A stretch of 64,000 bases of DNA from Paracoccus isoporae (GCF_900101865.1 NZ_FNAH01000012.1:1-64000); one strand, 5' to 3'; positions 45,340 to 54,585 are shown, counted from the stretch's first letter. A program made the numbers and translations. Notes: generated from the sequence alone by a model not told the origin.

Positions 45340-47799
45340 ATGGCGAAATCCCCCGATCCGCTGGCCGATTACAACGCGAAGCGGGATTTTTCCCGCACCG
45401 CAGAGCCGCGCGGTCAGGTGGGGGCGGGAGGCGCGAAACGCCGTTTCGTGGTGCAGAAACACGCGGCTTCGCGCCTGCACTACGACTTCAGGCTTGAATG
45501 GAACGGCGTGCTGCTTAGCTGGGCGGTCACGAAGGGGCCGTCGCCCGATCCGGGCGAAAAGCGCCTGGCGGTGCGGACGGAGGACCATCCGCTGGACTAC
45601 GGCGATTTCGAGGGCACGATCCCGAACGGCGAATATGGCGGCGGCACGGTGATGCTGTGGGACACCGGCGGCTGGGTGCCGCAGGAGGATTTCGAAAAGG
45701 GGCTGAGCGACGGCAAGCTGAAATTCACCCTGCAAGGCCAGCGGATGAAGGGCGGCTGGGCGTTGGTGCGTATGCGCGGGAAACCGAATGAGACGCGCGA
45801 GAACTGGCTGCTGATCAAGGAGCGCGACGATTACGCCGAGGGCAACCCGGACGGCTTTACCAAGGGCAAGGCGGTCTCGGTCAAGACCGGCCGCAACATG
45901 ACGCAGATCGCCGAGGACGCGCCCGCCAAGGCTCCGCCCGATCCCGCCCCCGACCGCTGCCGCAAGCGCCCCGCCTTCGTCAAGCCGCAGCTTGCCACGA
46001 TGGTGGCCGAAGCCCCAGAGGGCGACGACTGGTTGCACGAGACCAAGTTCGACGGCTACCGCTGCCTTGCAGCACTCGGCAAGGGTGGCATGCGGCTCTA
46101 TACGCGGTCGGGCAAGGACTGGACCGATCGGTTTCACGCACTGGACGGCGCGTTCGACCCCCTGCACTGCGACGCCGCCCTGATCGACGGCGAGGTGATG
46201 GCCGCACGCATCCACGGCTCGGCCTTTTCCTCGCTCCAGAAGGCGTTGAAACAGGGCAACGCGCTGGTCTTCTTTGCCTTCGACCTCTTGCGCATCGACG
46301 GCGAGGATCTGCGCAAGCTGCCTCAGATCGAACGCCGCGAACGTCTGGCAAAGTTGCTGTCGGGTGCGCCCTCCGGCGGCCCCCTGCGGCTGAGCGAACA
46401 TATCGTCGGCAAGGGTCCAGAGGTGTTCGCCAATGCCTGCAAGGCGGGTGCGGAGGGGATCATCAGCAAACGCATTGACGCCCCCTATCGAAGCACCCGC
46501 AGCAAGGCGTGGCGCAAGGTCAAATGCACCCGCCGACAGGAATTCGTGATCGTGGGTTATTCGCCGTCCGACAAGGCCGGGCGGCCCTTTGCCTCGCTGC
46601 TTCTGGCCAGCCACGAGGGTGGCGCGCTGCGCTACAAGGGCAGGGTCGGCACCGGGTTTTCCGACGCTGTGATGGAGGCCGTGGCCCGGGCGATGACCGC
46701 GCGCAAGAATCCGCCCTGCCACGATGTCCCGGATGACATCGCGCGGGAGGCGCAGTGGGTGCGCGCCGATCTGGTGGCCGAGGTCGAGTTCACCGAATTC
46801 ACCGGCGACGGCTATGTGCGTCATGCCAGCTTCCTCGGCCTGCGCGACGACAAGAAAGCCGACGACGTGCGACTAGAGGCACCGATGACCGACGATACCG
46901 AAACCACCGTTCAGGGCATCCGCATCAGCAATGCGGACCGCCCCGTGTTCCCCGACGCAGGCTGCACCAAGGGCAACGTGGCGCGGCATTACGCGCAGGT
47001 CGGCGAACGCATGATCGCGCTCGCCGGACACCGTCCCCTGTCGCTCTATCGCTGCCCGTCCGGCATTTCCGATCCGTGCTTCTTCCAGAAACACGATGTC
47101 GGCGGGATGCCCGGTGAACTGTCGCGCGTCAGCGTCGAGGAAAGCGACGGCGACAGCGCCGATTACCTCTATGCCACGCGGACCGAAAGCCTGATCGCCG
47201 CCGCGCAGATGGGCAGCATCGAGTTCCACATCTGGGGTGGGCGGACCGACCGGCTGGAACGTCCCGATCGGCTGGTGTTCGATCTCGATCCCGACGAGGG
47301 GCTGGGTTGGACCGATGTGCAGGAGGCGGCCTTCGATGTGCGCGATACGCTGGCAAGTCTGGGTTTGCAAAGCGGTGCCATCGTCACCGGCGGCAAGGGC
47401 GTGCATGTCTGGCTGGCACTGCGGCGCACCCGCGGCTGGGACAGTGTTAAACTGTTCGCCAAGACCTTCGCGCATGTGATGGCGGCGCGCGCGCCCGACC
47501 GTTACACCGCCACCATGTCGAAATCGAAACGCCGGGGGCGCGTCTTCATCGACTGGCTGCGCAACGAACGCGGCGCGACGGCAATCGCCCCCTATTCCCT
47601 GCGCGCCCGCCCCGGCGCCCCCGTGGCCGTGCCGGTGACATGGGACGAATTGAAGGACCTGGAGGGGGCTAACAGCTTCTCGATGGCTGATATGGCCGCG
47701 CGGCTGGAGGCGGATTGCCCGGCGGCGCAGGTCCAGGACAGCTTGCAGAGCCTGAGCGATGGCGTGATCGACGCGCTTCAGGCTTTTGCAGAGAATTGA
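45340..47799 (+). CDS. ligD: DNA ligase D (multifunctional NHEJ ligase)
   Basis: The 819-residue enzyme has three domains in the Pseudomonas-type order. The 3'-phosphoesterase (about 35-150, QKHAASRLHYDFRLEWNGVL, DYGDFEGTIPNGEYGGG) comes first. The ATP-dependent ligase follows with the nucleotidyl Lys in TKFDGYR (about 236) and EGIISKRIDAPY. The primase/polymerase comes last (about 530-810, VFDLDPDEGLGWTDV, VTGGKGVHVWLAL). With Ku it repairs double-strand breaks. A plasmid-borne ku-ligD pair may supplement a chromosomal one. Confidence 0.95.
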   Translation: MAKSPDPLADYNAKRDFSRTAEPRGQVGAGGAKRRFVVQKHAASRLHYDFRLEWNGVLLSWAVTKGPSPDPGEKRLAVRTEDHPLDYGDFEGTIPNGEYGGGTVMLWDTGGWVPQEDFEKGLSDGKLKFTLQGQRMKGGWALVRMRGKPNETRENWLLIKERDDYAEGNPDGFTKGKAVSVKTGRNMTQIAEDAPAKAPPDPAPDRCRKRPAFVKPQLATMVAEAPEGDDWLHETKFDGYRCLAALGKGGMRLYTRSGKDWTDRFHALDGAFDPLHCDAALIDGEVMAARIHGSAFSSLQKALKQGNALVFFAFDLLRIDGEDLRKLPQIERRERLAKLLSGAPSGGPLRLSEHIVGKGPEVFANACKAGAEGIISKRIDAPYRSTRSKAWRKVKCTRRQEFVIVGYSPSDKAGRPFASLLLASHEGGALRYKGRVGTGFSDAVMEAVARAMTARKNPPCHDVPDDIAREAQWVRADLVAEVEFTEFTGDGYVRHASFLGLRDDKKADDVRLEAPMTDDTETTVQGIRISNADRPVFPDAGCTKGNVARHYAQVGERMIALAGHRPLSLYRCPSGISDPCFFQKHDVGGMPGELSRVSVEESDGDSADYLYATRTESLIAAAQMGSIEFHIWGGRTDRLERPDRLVFDLDPDEGLGWTDVQEAAFDVRDTLASLGLQSGAIVTGGKGVHVWLALRRTRGWDSVKLFAKTFAHVMAARAPDRYTATMSKSKRRGRVFIDWLRNERGATAIAPYSLRARPGAPVAVPVTWDELKDLEGANSFSMADMAARLEADCPAAQVQDSLQSLSDGVIDALQAFAEN

Positions 47800-47910
47800 A
47801 AGATACCATTTCCAAATCGACTCCGGCAAAATGCCGCCATCCTGGACACGCGGGGCGGAACCCGGCGGTATGGTTCTCGGTTCGTCCCGCAGTAAAATGA
47901 GGAAGATCAA

Positions 47911-48264
47911 ATGGACAATTCCGCACATGCAAGTCTCGTCTCATCCGACGATGTGGACGGGACCGACGTCTATGGTAACGATGGTGCCCACATCGGCACA
48001 ATCGACCACCTCATGATCGACAAGCAAGCCGGCAGGGTCGGCTACGCCGTGATGGGCTTTGGCGGTTTTCTGGGGCTCGGCGAAGACCATCATCCGGTCC
48101 CGTGGGGAAAGCTGTGTTACGATACGTCCAGAAACGGCTTCATGACGGACATCACCGAGCAAGAGGTAAAGGGTGCGCCTGCCCGTAACGACAACTGGTA
48201 TGCGGACCGAGACTGGGAGCGCCGAACGCACGATCATTATGGCGTTCCACACTACTGGATTTGA
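47911..48264 (+). CDS. PRC-barrel domain protein
   Basis: The 117-residue protein has the PRC-barrel motif TDVYGNDGAHIGTIDHLMID, RVGYAVMGFGGFLGLGEDHH, PVPWGKLCYD. Stand-alone PRC-barrel proteins are common in desiccation/oxidative-stress gene sets of alphaproteobacteria, with unknown molecular role. The His/Trp-rich tail is unusual (WERRTHDHYGVPHYWI). A separate GAGG-like site precedes the ATG. Confidence 0.85.
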   Translation: MDNSAHASLVSSDDVDGTDVYGNDGAHIGTIDHLMIDKQAGRVGYAVMGFGGFLGLGEDHHPVPWGKLCYDTSRNGFMTDITEQEVKGAPARNDNWYADRDWERRTHDHYGVPHYWI

Positions 48265-48385
48265 AGAGCGCACCGCAGACACATCAGCTCAGCGGCGGTG
48301 TCCGTTCGGGGACCGCCATTTCTGCATGGCCCGTTGCGGCCTGTCCTGTTCCTTTCGAAAAATCCTTTCCGCTTGTGCGGCATCA

Positions 48386-48865
48386 TGTGGAACTGGCTGG
48401 AAATCAATCTGGATTACATCCTCGAGCTAATCTTCGAGCACAACAAAAAAACGAAGAGCAAATCAGAGCTCGTTGGCGAAGTTCGCCGTGTCATCCGCGC
48501 CTGTATTGGCAACCGCGCGAAAGAAAGTCTCATCGTCGATTCCATCAATCAGATAAACCTTGACGAACTGGGGGACAAGGCCGGGGTGATTGAGGCGTTT
48601 TTTGCCTTCGCACAAGCCGAGCAACGCCGGGAAGCGGAAGAACTGATAGCGGATGAAAAATTGAACTCGGATGCCGCCAAGCGCTACACCGCGACGTCGG
48701 TCAAGCGCGAATATGCGAGCGAAAACGGCACGGAGTTGAACTCGATCCTACCGAAAATGAGCCCGCTCAATCCACAATACTTGACCAAAAAACGAGATGT
48801 GTTCCACACGCATCTCTGCGTTCGTTGAAAAGTTCAAGGGCGTTGGCGGGAAAATTTAGGCGTGT
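48386..48865 (+). pseudogene. C-terminal fragment of type I restriction subunit HsdR
   Basis: From about 48386 the frame reads [60 protein letters not shown], up to [20 protein letters not shown], the C-terminal helical domain of HsdR (EcoR124-like). After a shift near 48808 another frame finishes [16 protein letters not shown]. The motor and nuclease domains are absent, so no restriction activity is expected. Confidence 0.7.
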
Positions 48866-49085
48866 TGATGATCGATGGTCAAGAACCACTGTATACCAAA
48901 TATGGTTATCTATTCAGGTGCGTCTCGAACGTCCGGTTTCGGGTGGAGCCTTAGTCCGTTTGCGTCCGCAGCGAACTTCCGCTTTCCGCCCAAACTTTCA
49001 TAGGCCAGCGAGGGAAAACACGCCGACCCTGCACCTAAGCTGGACGGGTGATCACATGGCGATCCATTATAGATAGCTGCGCGGA

Positions 49086-49493
49086 TCATATTTGCGCGGC
49101 GAATGGATTACGGATCGTGATCCTGTCAGCCACCCTGAACCCGTCCTGCATGTCCTCGGAAAGCACGGTGTCGCAGCCTGCCAGCAACCCGGCCGCGACG
49201 ATCATCGCGTCATAGACAGACAGCGTGTGTTTCCGCGCCAGGGCTATGCCCAGATCATGGGTCTCATAGGTCAATGGCTCAACGGTCACAAATTCACGGA
49301 TCATGAGCAGAAATTCATCGCTCTGCGACCAGCTCATCTTGAACTTCCGCTGCGTGACATTCGCGATCTCGTTCAGCACCTGCACGCTGACCGTTCCGCC
49401 GTCACGCAATAGCCCTTCGGCAATGTCTGCCTTGGCTCGGTCGTCGGAGAGAAGATAAAGCAGGATGTTCGTGTCGAAGAACCTACCTGGCAT
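49086..49493 (-). CDS. vapC: VapC-type PIN-domain toxin
   Basis: The 135-residue PIN-domain protein carries the acidic metal site in FFDTNILLYLLSDD (Asp7), the Glu in QVLNEIANVTQRKF, and SVYDAMIVAAGLLAGCDTVL, SEDMQDG. VapC toxins cleave RNA. The start overlaps the antitoxin 3' end by 11 bp, a typical toxin-antitoxin arrangement. Confidence 0.88.
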   Translation of the reverse strand: MPGRFFDTNILLYLLSDDRAKADIAEGLLRDGGTVSVQVLNEIANVTQRKFKMSWSQSDEFLLMIREFVTVEPLTYETHDLGIALARKHTLSVYDAMIVAAGLLAGCDTVLSEDMQDGFRVADRITIRNPFAAQI

Positions 49494-49713
49494 TCGCCTC
49501 GTCCCGGTCGAACCGATAGCCCTTGGGCATCAACCCGCGAAACTCGCGCAAGCGTGCCAGAATTTCTTCGGGGTCGCGGCGGCGTCGCACCTGAAAATGC
49601 CCGGCATCAGTGGCCGTGATTTCGATCTCGTCGCCCGCCTTAAGCCCGAGTTCCTGGACCATCCGCGCAGGCAGGCGGACGGCCAGAGAATTACCCCATT
49701 TCGCGATCTGCAT
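49483..49713 (-). CDS. vapB: AbrB/MazE-type antitoxin (VapB)
   Basis: The 76-residue protein begins MQIAKWGNSLAVRLPARMVQ, ELGLKAGDEIEI, the swapped-hairpin AbrB/SpoVT DNA-binding domain of VapB/MazE antitoxins. The C-terminal tail (ARLREFRGLMPKGYRFDRDE) would wrap the toxin. The start at 49713 was chosen where homology begins. It would repress its own operon. Confidence 0.88.
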   Translation of the reverse strand: MQIAKWGNSLAVRLPARMVQELGLKAGDEIEITATDAGHFQVRRRRDPEEILARLREFRGLMPKGYRFDRDEANAR

Positions 49714-49791
49714 GATTTGGGCTCCGCCTTGAATGATACACATCGTCGATAATGTATATCTTGCCGACCGGCCGTGCAATCGGTGATGCGA

Positions 49792-51666
49792 TTACAACTC
49801 GTGACCGAGATCCTTATTGCGCGAGACGTGATGCTCGTCGGCCTCCTGCTCGGCCATCTTCTCTTTGACCTGCCGGGTCTGGGCGAGGGTCATGCCGACT
49901 GACTGATGGGATTCGCCCGCCGCGGCCACAGCCCGCGCGATCGCCCGACGCTGACCCGCATCAGGGAAGTCAACGGCCAGGGCGTTGGTGTCACCCGTCG
50001 CGAGCCGCGCCATGGCATTCTCGCCATAACGTTCGCGGAAGTCGAAACCGAAGCGGGCGGCATGCTCGTCATTCTGGAACTCGACCTTGCCGTGCTGGGC
50101 ATGGGAATCGGCCATGGCGGACAGCGCGCGGGTCAGCTTGTCACTCGTGGCTTCCTGCTCGATCGGTACCGCGCGGGAAATCGTGCGGGCAGCCGCCGCA
50201 TAGAAGGTATCGACCAGATCGGCCGCCCTGCCCCGCCCTTCCTCGGAAGACAGATCGATCTTCTTCGCGTCGGCTACAGCCAGGATATCGGCCTTGATCC
50301 ATTCGCGCTCCTGCCAGGCATTTGCGGCTCCGGTCACCATCCGGGACTGGATCACGATCGGATCGAGACCTGCCTTCTCTGCGGCCGCGCCGATCTGCGC
50401 CGTCATTTCCTTTGAGCCATCCGGCCCGATGACCTTGTGCTTGTCCTCGATGGTGATGCGATCTCCGTCCATCTGCACTTGATAGACCGGGGTGCGCGGG
50501 GCATGGTGCATCAGCTGCGCGCCGCGATCATCGCCCAGATCGCGCACGATCTCCGAGGCAATACCGTAGAGTTCCTCACGCATTTCGCGCTGCTCCTGCA
50601 CGGGCAGGCGCGAAATGTCCTTCTCGCTTTCATCCAGCCAGTTCCCGAAGGCATTGGCCAGATCGCCGCGATTGCGGATGGTATCGAGGTCCATGACGAT
50701 CTCCTGATTTCGGTGATTGATGATGCCGCCCTGTTCCAGCAGGTCGGCTGCGGCCTCGATCTTCCGGGCCAGGTCCTCGTCGCTGATGAGCGTGGCCACG
50801 ACCGCGAGACTGCGCAGCGTCTCGATATTGCGCTGAATGTGATCGAGGGCATCGCTGAGCGCCCTGCCCTGGCGGCGGGCCTCGACGGGCTCACGGCCTT
50901 CACGCGCAGCCCGCTCGATCTCGGCCCGTGACGGCCCATAGGTCAGGACGCCCCGGTCCAGGCGGCTGCTCTTGTCCAGAAACATGCCCTGCCCGGCGGC
51001 GATCTCGACCAGCCGTTCCTTCATGAAATCCAGATTAAAGGCGTGGTCCTTCGCCATATAGAACCAGTCGCCATTCTCCAGGCCCCGGTTGTTCACGACG
51101 ACATGGACATGCCTGTTGACCCGATCGGTGTGCAGGGCCGCAACATAGGCCCATTCCTCGCCATCCGAATGCAGACCGGACTGGAACATCTCCATGCACC
51201 ATTCTTCGACCACTGGCCGGCCGCGCTCCCCGCTCACATCGAAGGGGAAGGAAACCAGCAGATGCGTGGTATGGCCGTTCTTCGGATCGCCGGTCCATTC
51301 GTCAGACCACTGATCGACGATCACCTTGCGCTGATCGCCGTTCAGCGTCCGGGCGCGCGGGTCCAGATCGGCCATGTTGCCGAACACCGCCGCTGCCTTG
51401 GAAAAGAGGTAATCCAGCTGGTTGCCAAGCTGCTTTCCGGTGTGCGTGCCGCCATTGTGGATCTTCTTCAGCACCACCGCATTCGAGCCCTGGGCGACGC
51501 GCCACAGGCCCGCCGCCCGCCCGGAAAATTTCGGCTTCGGGGTCATGAACCTGTCGAACTCGCGCGCGACCTCGGCCTGCTGGAAGGCCAGCATACCCGC
51601 CCCGCCCTGCCAGATCGGAAACTCGATCTCGCCGATCAGCGCCTTTGCCAGTCCAACCCGGCTCAT
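49792..51666 (-). CDS. VirD2-like relaxase (MOBP)
   Basis: The 624-residue protein has relaxase motifs in order: the candidate nicking Tyr87 in GNQLDYLFSKAAAVF, then motif III HTDRVNRHVHVVVNN with His179, His186 and His188 as the metal triad. The C-terminal 400 residues are helical and charged and probably carry the T4SS export signal. It would nick oriT and pilot the strand. It overlaps its accessory protein gene by four bases. Confidence 0.9.
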   Translation of the reverse strand: MSRVGLAKALIGEIEFPIWQGGAGMLAFQQAEVAREFDRFMTPKPKFSGRAAGLWRVAQGSNAVVLKKIHNGGTHTGKQLGNQLDYLFSKAAAVFGNMADLDPRARTLNGDQRKVIVDQWSDEWTGDPKNGHTTHLLVSFPFDVSGERGRPVVEEWCMEMFQSGLHSDGEEWAYVAALHTDRVNRHVHVVVNNRGLENGDWFYMAKDHAFNLDFMKERLVEIAAGQGMFLDKSSRLDRGVLTYGPSRAEIERAAREGREPVEARRQGRALSDALDHIQRNIETLRSLAVVATLISDEDLARKIEAAADLLEQGGIINHRNQEIVMDLDTIRNRGDLANAFGNWLDESEKDISRLPVQEQREMREELYGIASEIVRDLGDDRGAQLMHHAPRTPVYQVQMDGDRITIEDKHKVIGPDGSKEMTAQIGAAAEKAGLDPIVIQSRMVTGAANAWQEREWIKADILAVADAKKIDLSSEEGRGRAADLVDTFYAAAARTISRAVPIEQEATSDKLTRALSAMADSHAQHGKVEFQNDEHAARFGFDFRERYGENAMARLATGDTNALAVDFPDAGQRRAIARAVAAAGESHQSVGMTLAQTRQVKEKMAEQEADEHHVSRNKDLGHEL

Positions 51667-52208
51667 GCCTCACCCTCGATAAATGCCTTGAAGAGCCGAA
51701 CGCCACGCCGGCGCTGCTCAGCAACGACCGCCTGAAGGAAGGTGCGCACCTTCGGCATGGTGAGCCGCAAATCGTCCAGGGCGTGCATCTGACCCTTCGC
51801 CAGCTTGATCTTCCGAGTGTTGGCAGCAAAGGCGATCTGGTTGATGTTGACGCCAATCTTGTGAAGCTCGTGTTTGATTGCCTCAAGCTCCGAGGCCTGC
51901 TCGGCCGGAAATTCGAGCATCCCGACGCTGGATCGCAGCAAGGTGCGCAGCACATCGGAACGACTTTCTGTGCCAAGAACCCCTTTCAGCCTGTCCAACT
52001 GGTGCACCTCCTCGGGGGATAGCCGCACGGTAACGACACTTCCATAGGTCGTGGTCGCCTCGGATTGACGCAGTTTCAGGGCCTTTTCCTTCTTGATCGC
52101 CTCAGGCGCGGCACCAACCGCGTCAGCAACCGTGGAAACAGCCCCGCCCGCCTTCAACTGGCGGATGGCCTCTGCCTTCTGGTCTTTCGTCAGCGATTTA
52201 CGCGCCAT
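51663..52208 (-). CDS. Relaxosome accessory protein (MobC-like)
   Basis: The 181-residue protein has an N-terminal helix-turn-helix-like part (LTKDQKAEAIRQLKAGGAVS, TVADAVGAAPEAIKKEK). A ribbon-helix-helix segment follows (SVVTVRLSPEEVHQLDRLKG). The MobC-type region reads ELEAIKHELHKIGVNINQIA, FAANTRKIKLAKG. Such proteins bind oriT and help the relaxase. The start at 52208 faces the candidate oriT. Confidence 0.85.
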   Translation of the reverse strand: MARKSLTKDQKAEAIRQLKAGGAVSTVADAVGAAPEAIKKEKALKLRQSEATTTYGSVVTVRLSPEEVHQLDRLKGVLGTESRSDVLRTLLRSSVGMLEFPAEQASELEAIKHELHKIGVNINQIAFAANTRKIKLAKGQMHALDDLRLTMPKVRTFLQAVVAEQRRRGVRLFKAFIEGEA

Positions 52209-52271
52209 CAATAGTCTCCTGACGATGGCGGTCAGACGGCTTGTATACATTCCGCATTTCCTGCCACTTTC

Positions 52272-52419
52272 CCATATGTGCCAGAGTAACCCAAGATCGC
52301 CCACCAAACAATCGGAAATCGCGGCCGTAGGCTGCGTCGATTGAGGCGATCGCAGCGGTTGCTCGGCGCGGCACATATGGTCCGTTTGCTTACCCCCAAG
52401 GGAGCGTCGCCATCGCGAC
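52272..52419. other. Candidate origin of transfer
   Basis: This non-coding stretch lies between the divergent relaxase-accessory and VirC1-like genes. It is bounded by an 11-bp perfect inverted pair, CCATATGTGCC (52272-52282) and GGCACATATGG (52370-52380). It contains an inner imperfect stem GCTGCG...CGCAGC (52331-52356) and ends with GTCGC-CATC-GCGAC (52406-52419) after CCCCCAAGGGA. Inverted repeats next to relaxase genes are typical of oriT. I do not see the IncP/Ti nick core YATCCTGY, so the nick site is not assigned. Confidence 0.5.
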
Positions 52420-52437
52420 ACCGCTTCAGGCGCGCAC

Positions 52438-52456
52438 AGAGGGCCGTCAGAGGGCC
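52438..52456. repeat. Short direct repeat near the candidate oriT
   Basis: AGAGGGCC occurs twice (52438-52445 and 52449-52456), separated by three bases, just outside the stem-loops of the candidate oriT. Tandem 11-bp-spaced sites can bind a dimeric accessory protein. Confidence 0.45.
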
Positions 52457-52586
52457 ATTCAGGACCAAGCCGCAGGGGTGATAGCCAAACCCCGCCAGCA
52501 GGCCCCACGCGCCCTCTCCGTGCGACCTAGCTCCGGCACCAACAACGGATCGCGCAGTACAGCTTACGGATGTTGCTTGTTGCATT

Positions 52587-52690
52587 GCGCATGTCGTATG
52601 TTGCAGCCACTTGTGCTTAGTGCCTGCCATTTTATATCGCATCACGTAGCGCGCATAACGTTTGTTGCACCGCGCATGTCGTTTGTAGCA
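52587..52690 (+). repeat. Three 19-bp repeats upstream of the VirC1-like gene
   Basis: The pattern GCGCATrwCGTwTGTwGCA occurs at 52587-52605, 52651-52669 and 52672-52690. Copies differ at four positions at most. Partial copies with CGCATCACG or GCGCATCATG continue to the start codon at 52847. Such iteron-like repeats next to a ParA/VirC1 gene could be the binding site for its partner (centromere or overdrive-like enhancer). Confidence 0.7.
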
Positions 52691-52846
52691 GTTCGCAAAT
52701 TGGGGCACGTATCCCGCATGAGGCATATTGCTTGACGTATTGCGTATCTAGGAGACTGTATCGCGTTTGCGGTACAGCGCTTGTCGCTTTTCGGTTATCG
52801 TGTTACGCATCAAGGACACCGCATCACGCAGAACGGATAGCGCATC

Positions 52847-53563
52847 ATGGGCACAGGCAGACGAATCATCGCAGTCATGAACAAGAAAGGTGGCTGCGGA
52901 AAATCGACGCTCGTGCGCGGTCTTGCTTCTGTGGCCATCGACCGAGGCGAGCGTGTGACGATCTTCGACACTGACAGCAACCAGGGCATCGCTGAATGGA
53001 TGAACGAAGCGCGCAGCCAGGGCTATTGGCATGACCGGATCAATGTGATCGGCACATTGAGCGCCGAGAAGGTGCTTGAGGACATTCAGTCACTATACGA
53101 AGGGCCGGACGAGAATCACCTGATCCTGATCGATACTTTCGGCGGTGGATCAGAAGCGCATGACGAAATGGCGATGACCGCGCATCTGATCGTCTCGCCC
53201 TGCCGCCTGTCATCGCAGGATGTGCGCGACACCACTTCAACCGGCATCTGGCATGAAAAACTGAAGACCCGCGTCGATGATCCCGATCATGTGCCGCCAT
53301 TTCGTGTGGTCGGAAGCCATGTCGGCAAATCGATCAGCGAATCCGCGAAGACGCAGATCGCGATCATGTTCGAGACGCTGCCGACACTTGAAGATTTCGT
53401 GCTGGACCGGGCCTGCTACGAGCGCATGAACGACACCGGGCTTCTGGGCGTCATCCGTGACAAGCACCCGAACCGAAGCCTCGTGCAATCAATCGCACCA
53501 GGCCTGACCGAAATGGGCGAATTGCTCGACCAGTTTGACACGATCATCAAGGAGAATGCGTAA
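52847..53563 (+). CDS. virC1: VirC1/ParA-like ATPase
   Basis: The 238-residue MinD/ParA-type ATPase has the deviant Walker A KKGGCGKSTL (about 12-21). It has VTIFDTDSNQGIAEWMNEAR, LILIDTFGGGSEAHDEMAMT and a late DRACYERMNDTGLLGVI block. All four parallel the Agrobacterium VirC1 sequence, which assembles relaxosomes at the cell pole. A partition ParA role is the alternative, because repC here lacks its own parAB. It lacks the long N-terminal helix-turn-helix of large ParA proteins. Confidence 0.8.
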   Translation: MGTGRRIIAVMNKKGGCGKSTLVRGLASVAIDRGERVTIFDTDSNQGIAEWMNEARSQGYWHDRINVIGTLSAEKVLEDIQSLYEGPDENHLILIDTFGGGSEAHDEMAMTAHLIVSPCRLSSQDVRDTTSTGIWHEKLKTRVDDPDHVPPFRVVGSHVGKSISESAKTQIAIMFETLPTLEDFVLDRACYERMNDTGLLGVIRDKHPNRSLVQSIAPGLTEMGELLDQFDTIIKENA

Positions 53564-54243
53564 TGGCCAATCTCAAGGCACGCGGGTTGGTTCTCAAGCG
53601 CGATGACCGTTTCGCGGCGCGTCTCGATGTGGCAAAGCCGGTGGATGCGCCGCAACCGCCCGAGAAGCCCGCGCCGAAACCATCCGCGAAGAAATCAGCT
53701 GAAGCAATAACCCCGAGACCGAAACCAGCCGACACCCCGCAAGATAAGCCGGCGAAGCCGCCGATTTCCGCACCGATCACGGCGTCTGAACCAGAGGCCG
53801 CGTCTCAAATTTCCGCGCCCGCGGCGGCTCGCAAAACCACTGAGGACATGAAGGCGCCGGTCGAAGCGGGCAGGGGGCCGAAAGTCAAGCTGCGCGCAAC
53901 ATTCCGCTGCCCGTCCGACCTGGCCGAGCGGGCAACAGCTTGGGCGGAAAAGGCCCGCTGTCCGGTAAGCGCGGTGTTTCGCAAGGCCATGGGCGAGTTA
54001 CGTCCGCAACTGATAGAGAGGATCGAGGCCGGTATCGAATACAGCGAGGTGCCGAGCGATCGCATGACAGATGCCAGCCACCCCTTCGACACATCGATGA
54101 TGATCAGCCAGGCTGCCTATGACCGGCTGGTGAAAGAGATCGATCCGGAGGCGATGACCGGGGTCGAAGCCCCAATGTCACGTTGGGTGCGGGCACAATT
54201 TCTGCCGCATTTCGACGCCTGGCTTACCAGCAAGGGCCAATAA
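53563..54243 (+). CDS. VirC2-like DNA-binding partner
   Basis: The 226-residue protein starts one base into the VirC1 stop (TAATG). It has a Pro/Ala/Lys-rich disordered N-terminal half (about 20-105). The folded C-terminal half holds VKLRATFRCPSDLAERATAW, CPVSAVFRKAMGELRPQL and a final RAQFLPHFDAWL. This layout fits VirC2, whose C-terminal domain is a tandem ribbon-helix-helix that binds DNA near the transfer border. Sequence identity is too low to be sure. Confidence 0.65.
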   Translation: MANLKARGLVLKRDDRFAARLDVAKPVDAPQPPEKPAPKPSAKKSAEAITPRPKPADTPQDKPAKPPISAPITASEPEAASQISAPAAARKTTEDMKAPVEAGRGPKVKLRATFRCPSDLAERATAWAEKARCPVSAVFRKAMGELRPQLIERIEAGIEYSEVPSDRMTDASHPFDTSMMISQAAYDRLVKEIDPEAMTGVEAPMSRWVRAQFLPHFDAWLTSKGQ

Positions 54244-54540
54244 CCACCCACACGTCCATTACCCCGATAATGTTCCACTACCTCCCTGACTGGCGCCATT
54301 TTAATACCGTCATGATAACTGCAGATTATCGTGAGTAATGGCACTTCCAAGCACATGCCCAAGTGCTCCGCAGTAGGCACTCATGACGCGGATAAGCGCT
54401 ATGTCACCCTCGCTATACAGGGGTGCAATGACCGGCCCTGCAAGGAATGCCTGTCAAAAATTGAAGCCGTAAGCTCAAATCCTCAACCATAGATGCTTGT
54501 GAGGTCCGCGCGGATGCGCGGCCCACTATGATCAGGTGAC

Positions 54541-54585
54541 GCGCCGGGGGATCGACACGGGCAAGCCCGTGCTCACCCCCGGCGC
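54541..54585. repeat. Two-tier hairpin
   Basis: GCGCCGGGGG pairs with the CCCCCGGCGC that ends at 54585. Inside, CACGGGC pairs with GCCCGTG across a two-base loop. The structure would be very stable in single-stranded DNA or RNA. It has no T-run after it, so it is not a standard terminator. Confidence 0.7.

Noticed and set aside
44461-46824. A 787-codon open frame antisense to ku and ligD
   Set aside because: The opposite strand carries ku and ligD with all domain motifs. The antisense frame has a His/Arg/Leu-rich composition without any domain and comes from codon bias in high-GC DNA.
48866-49085. Small plus frame at 48825-49076
   Set aside because: It starts inside the HsdR remnant, has no ribosome site and no protein-like pattern.
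52430-52850. CRISPR array
   Set aside because: The 19-bp repeats are few, unevenly spaced and degenerate, with no cas genes. They fit protein-binding iterons better.
52732-52974. 80-codon plus frame over the repeats before virC1
   Set aside because: It overlaps the VirC1 start in another frame and its sequence is the translated repeat array.
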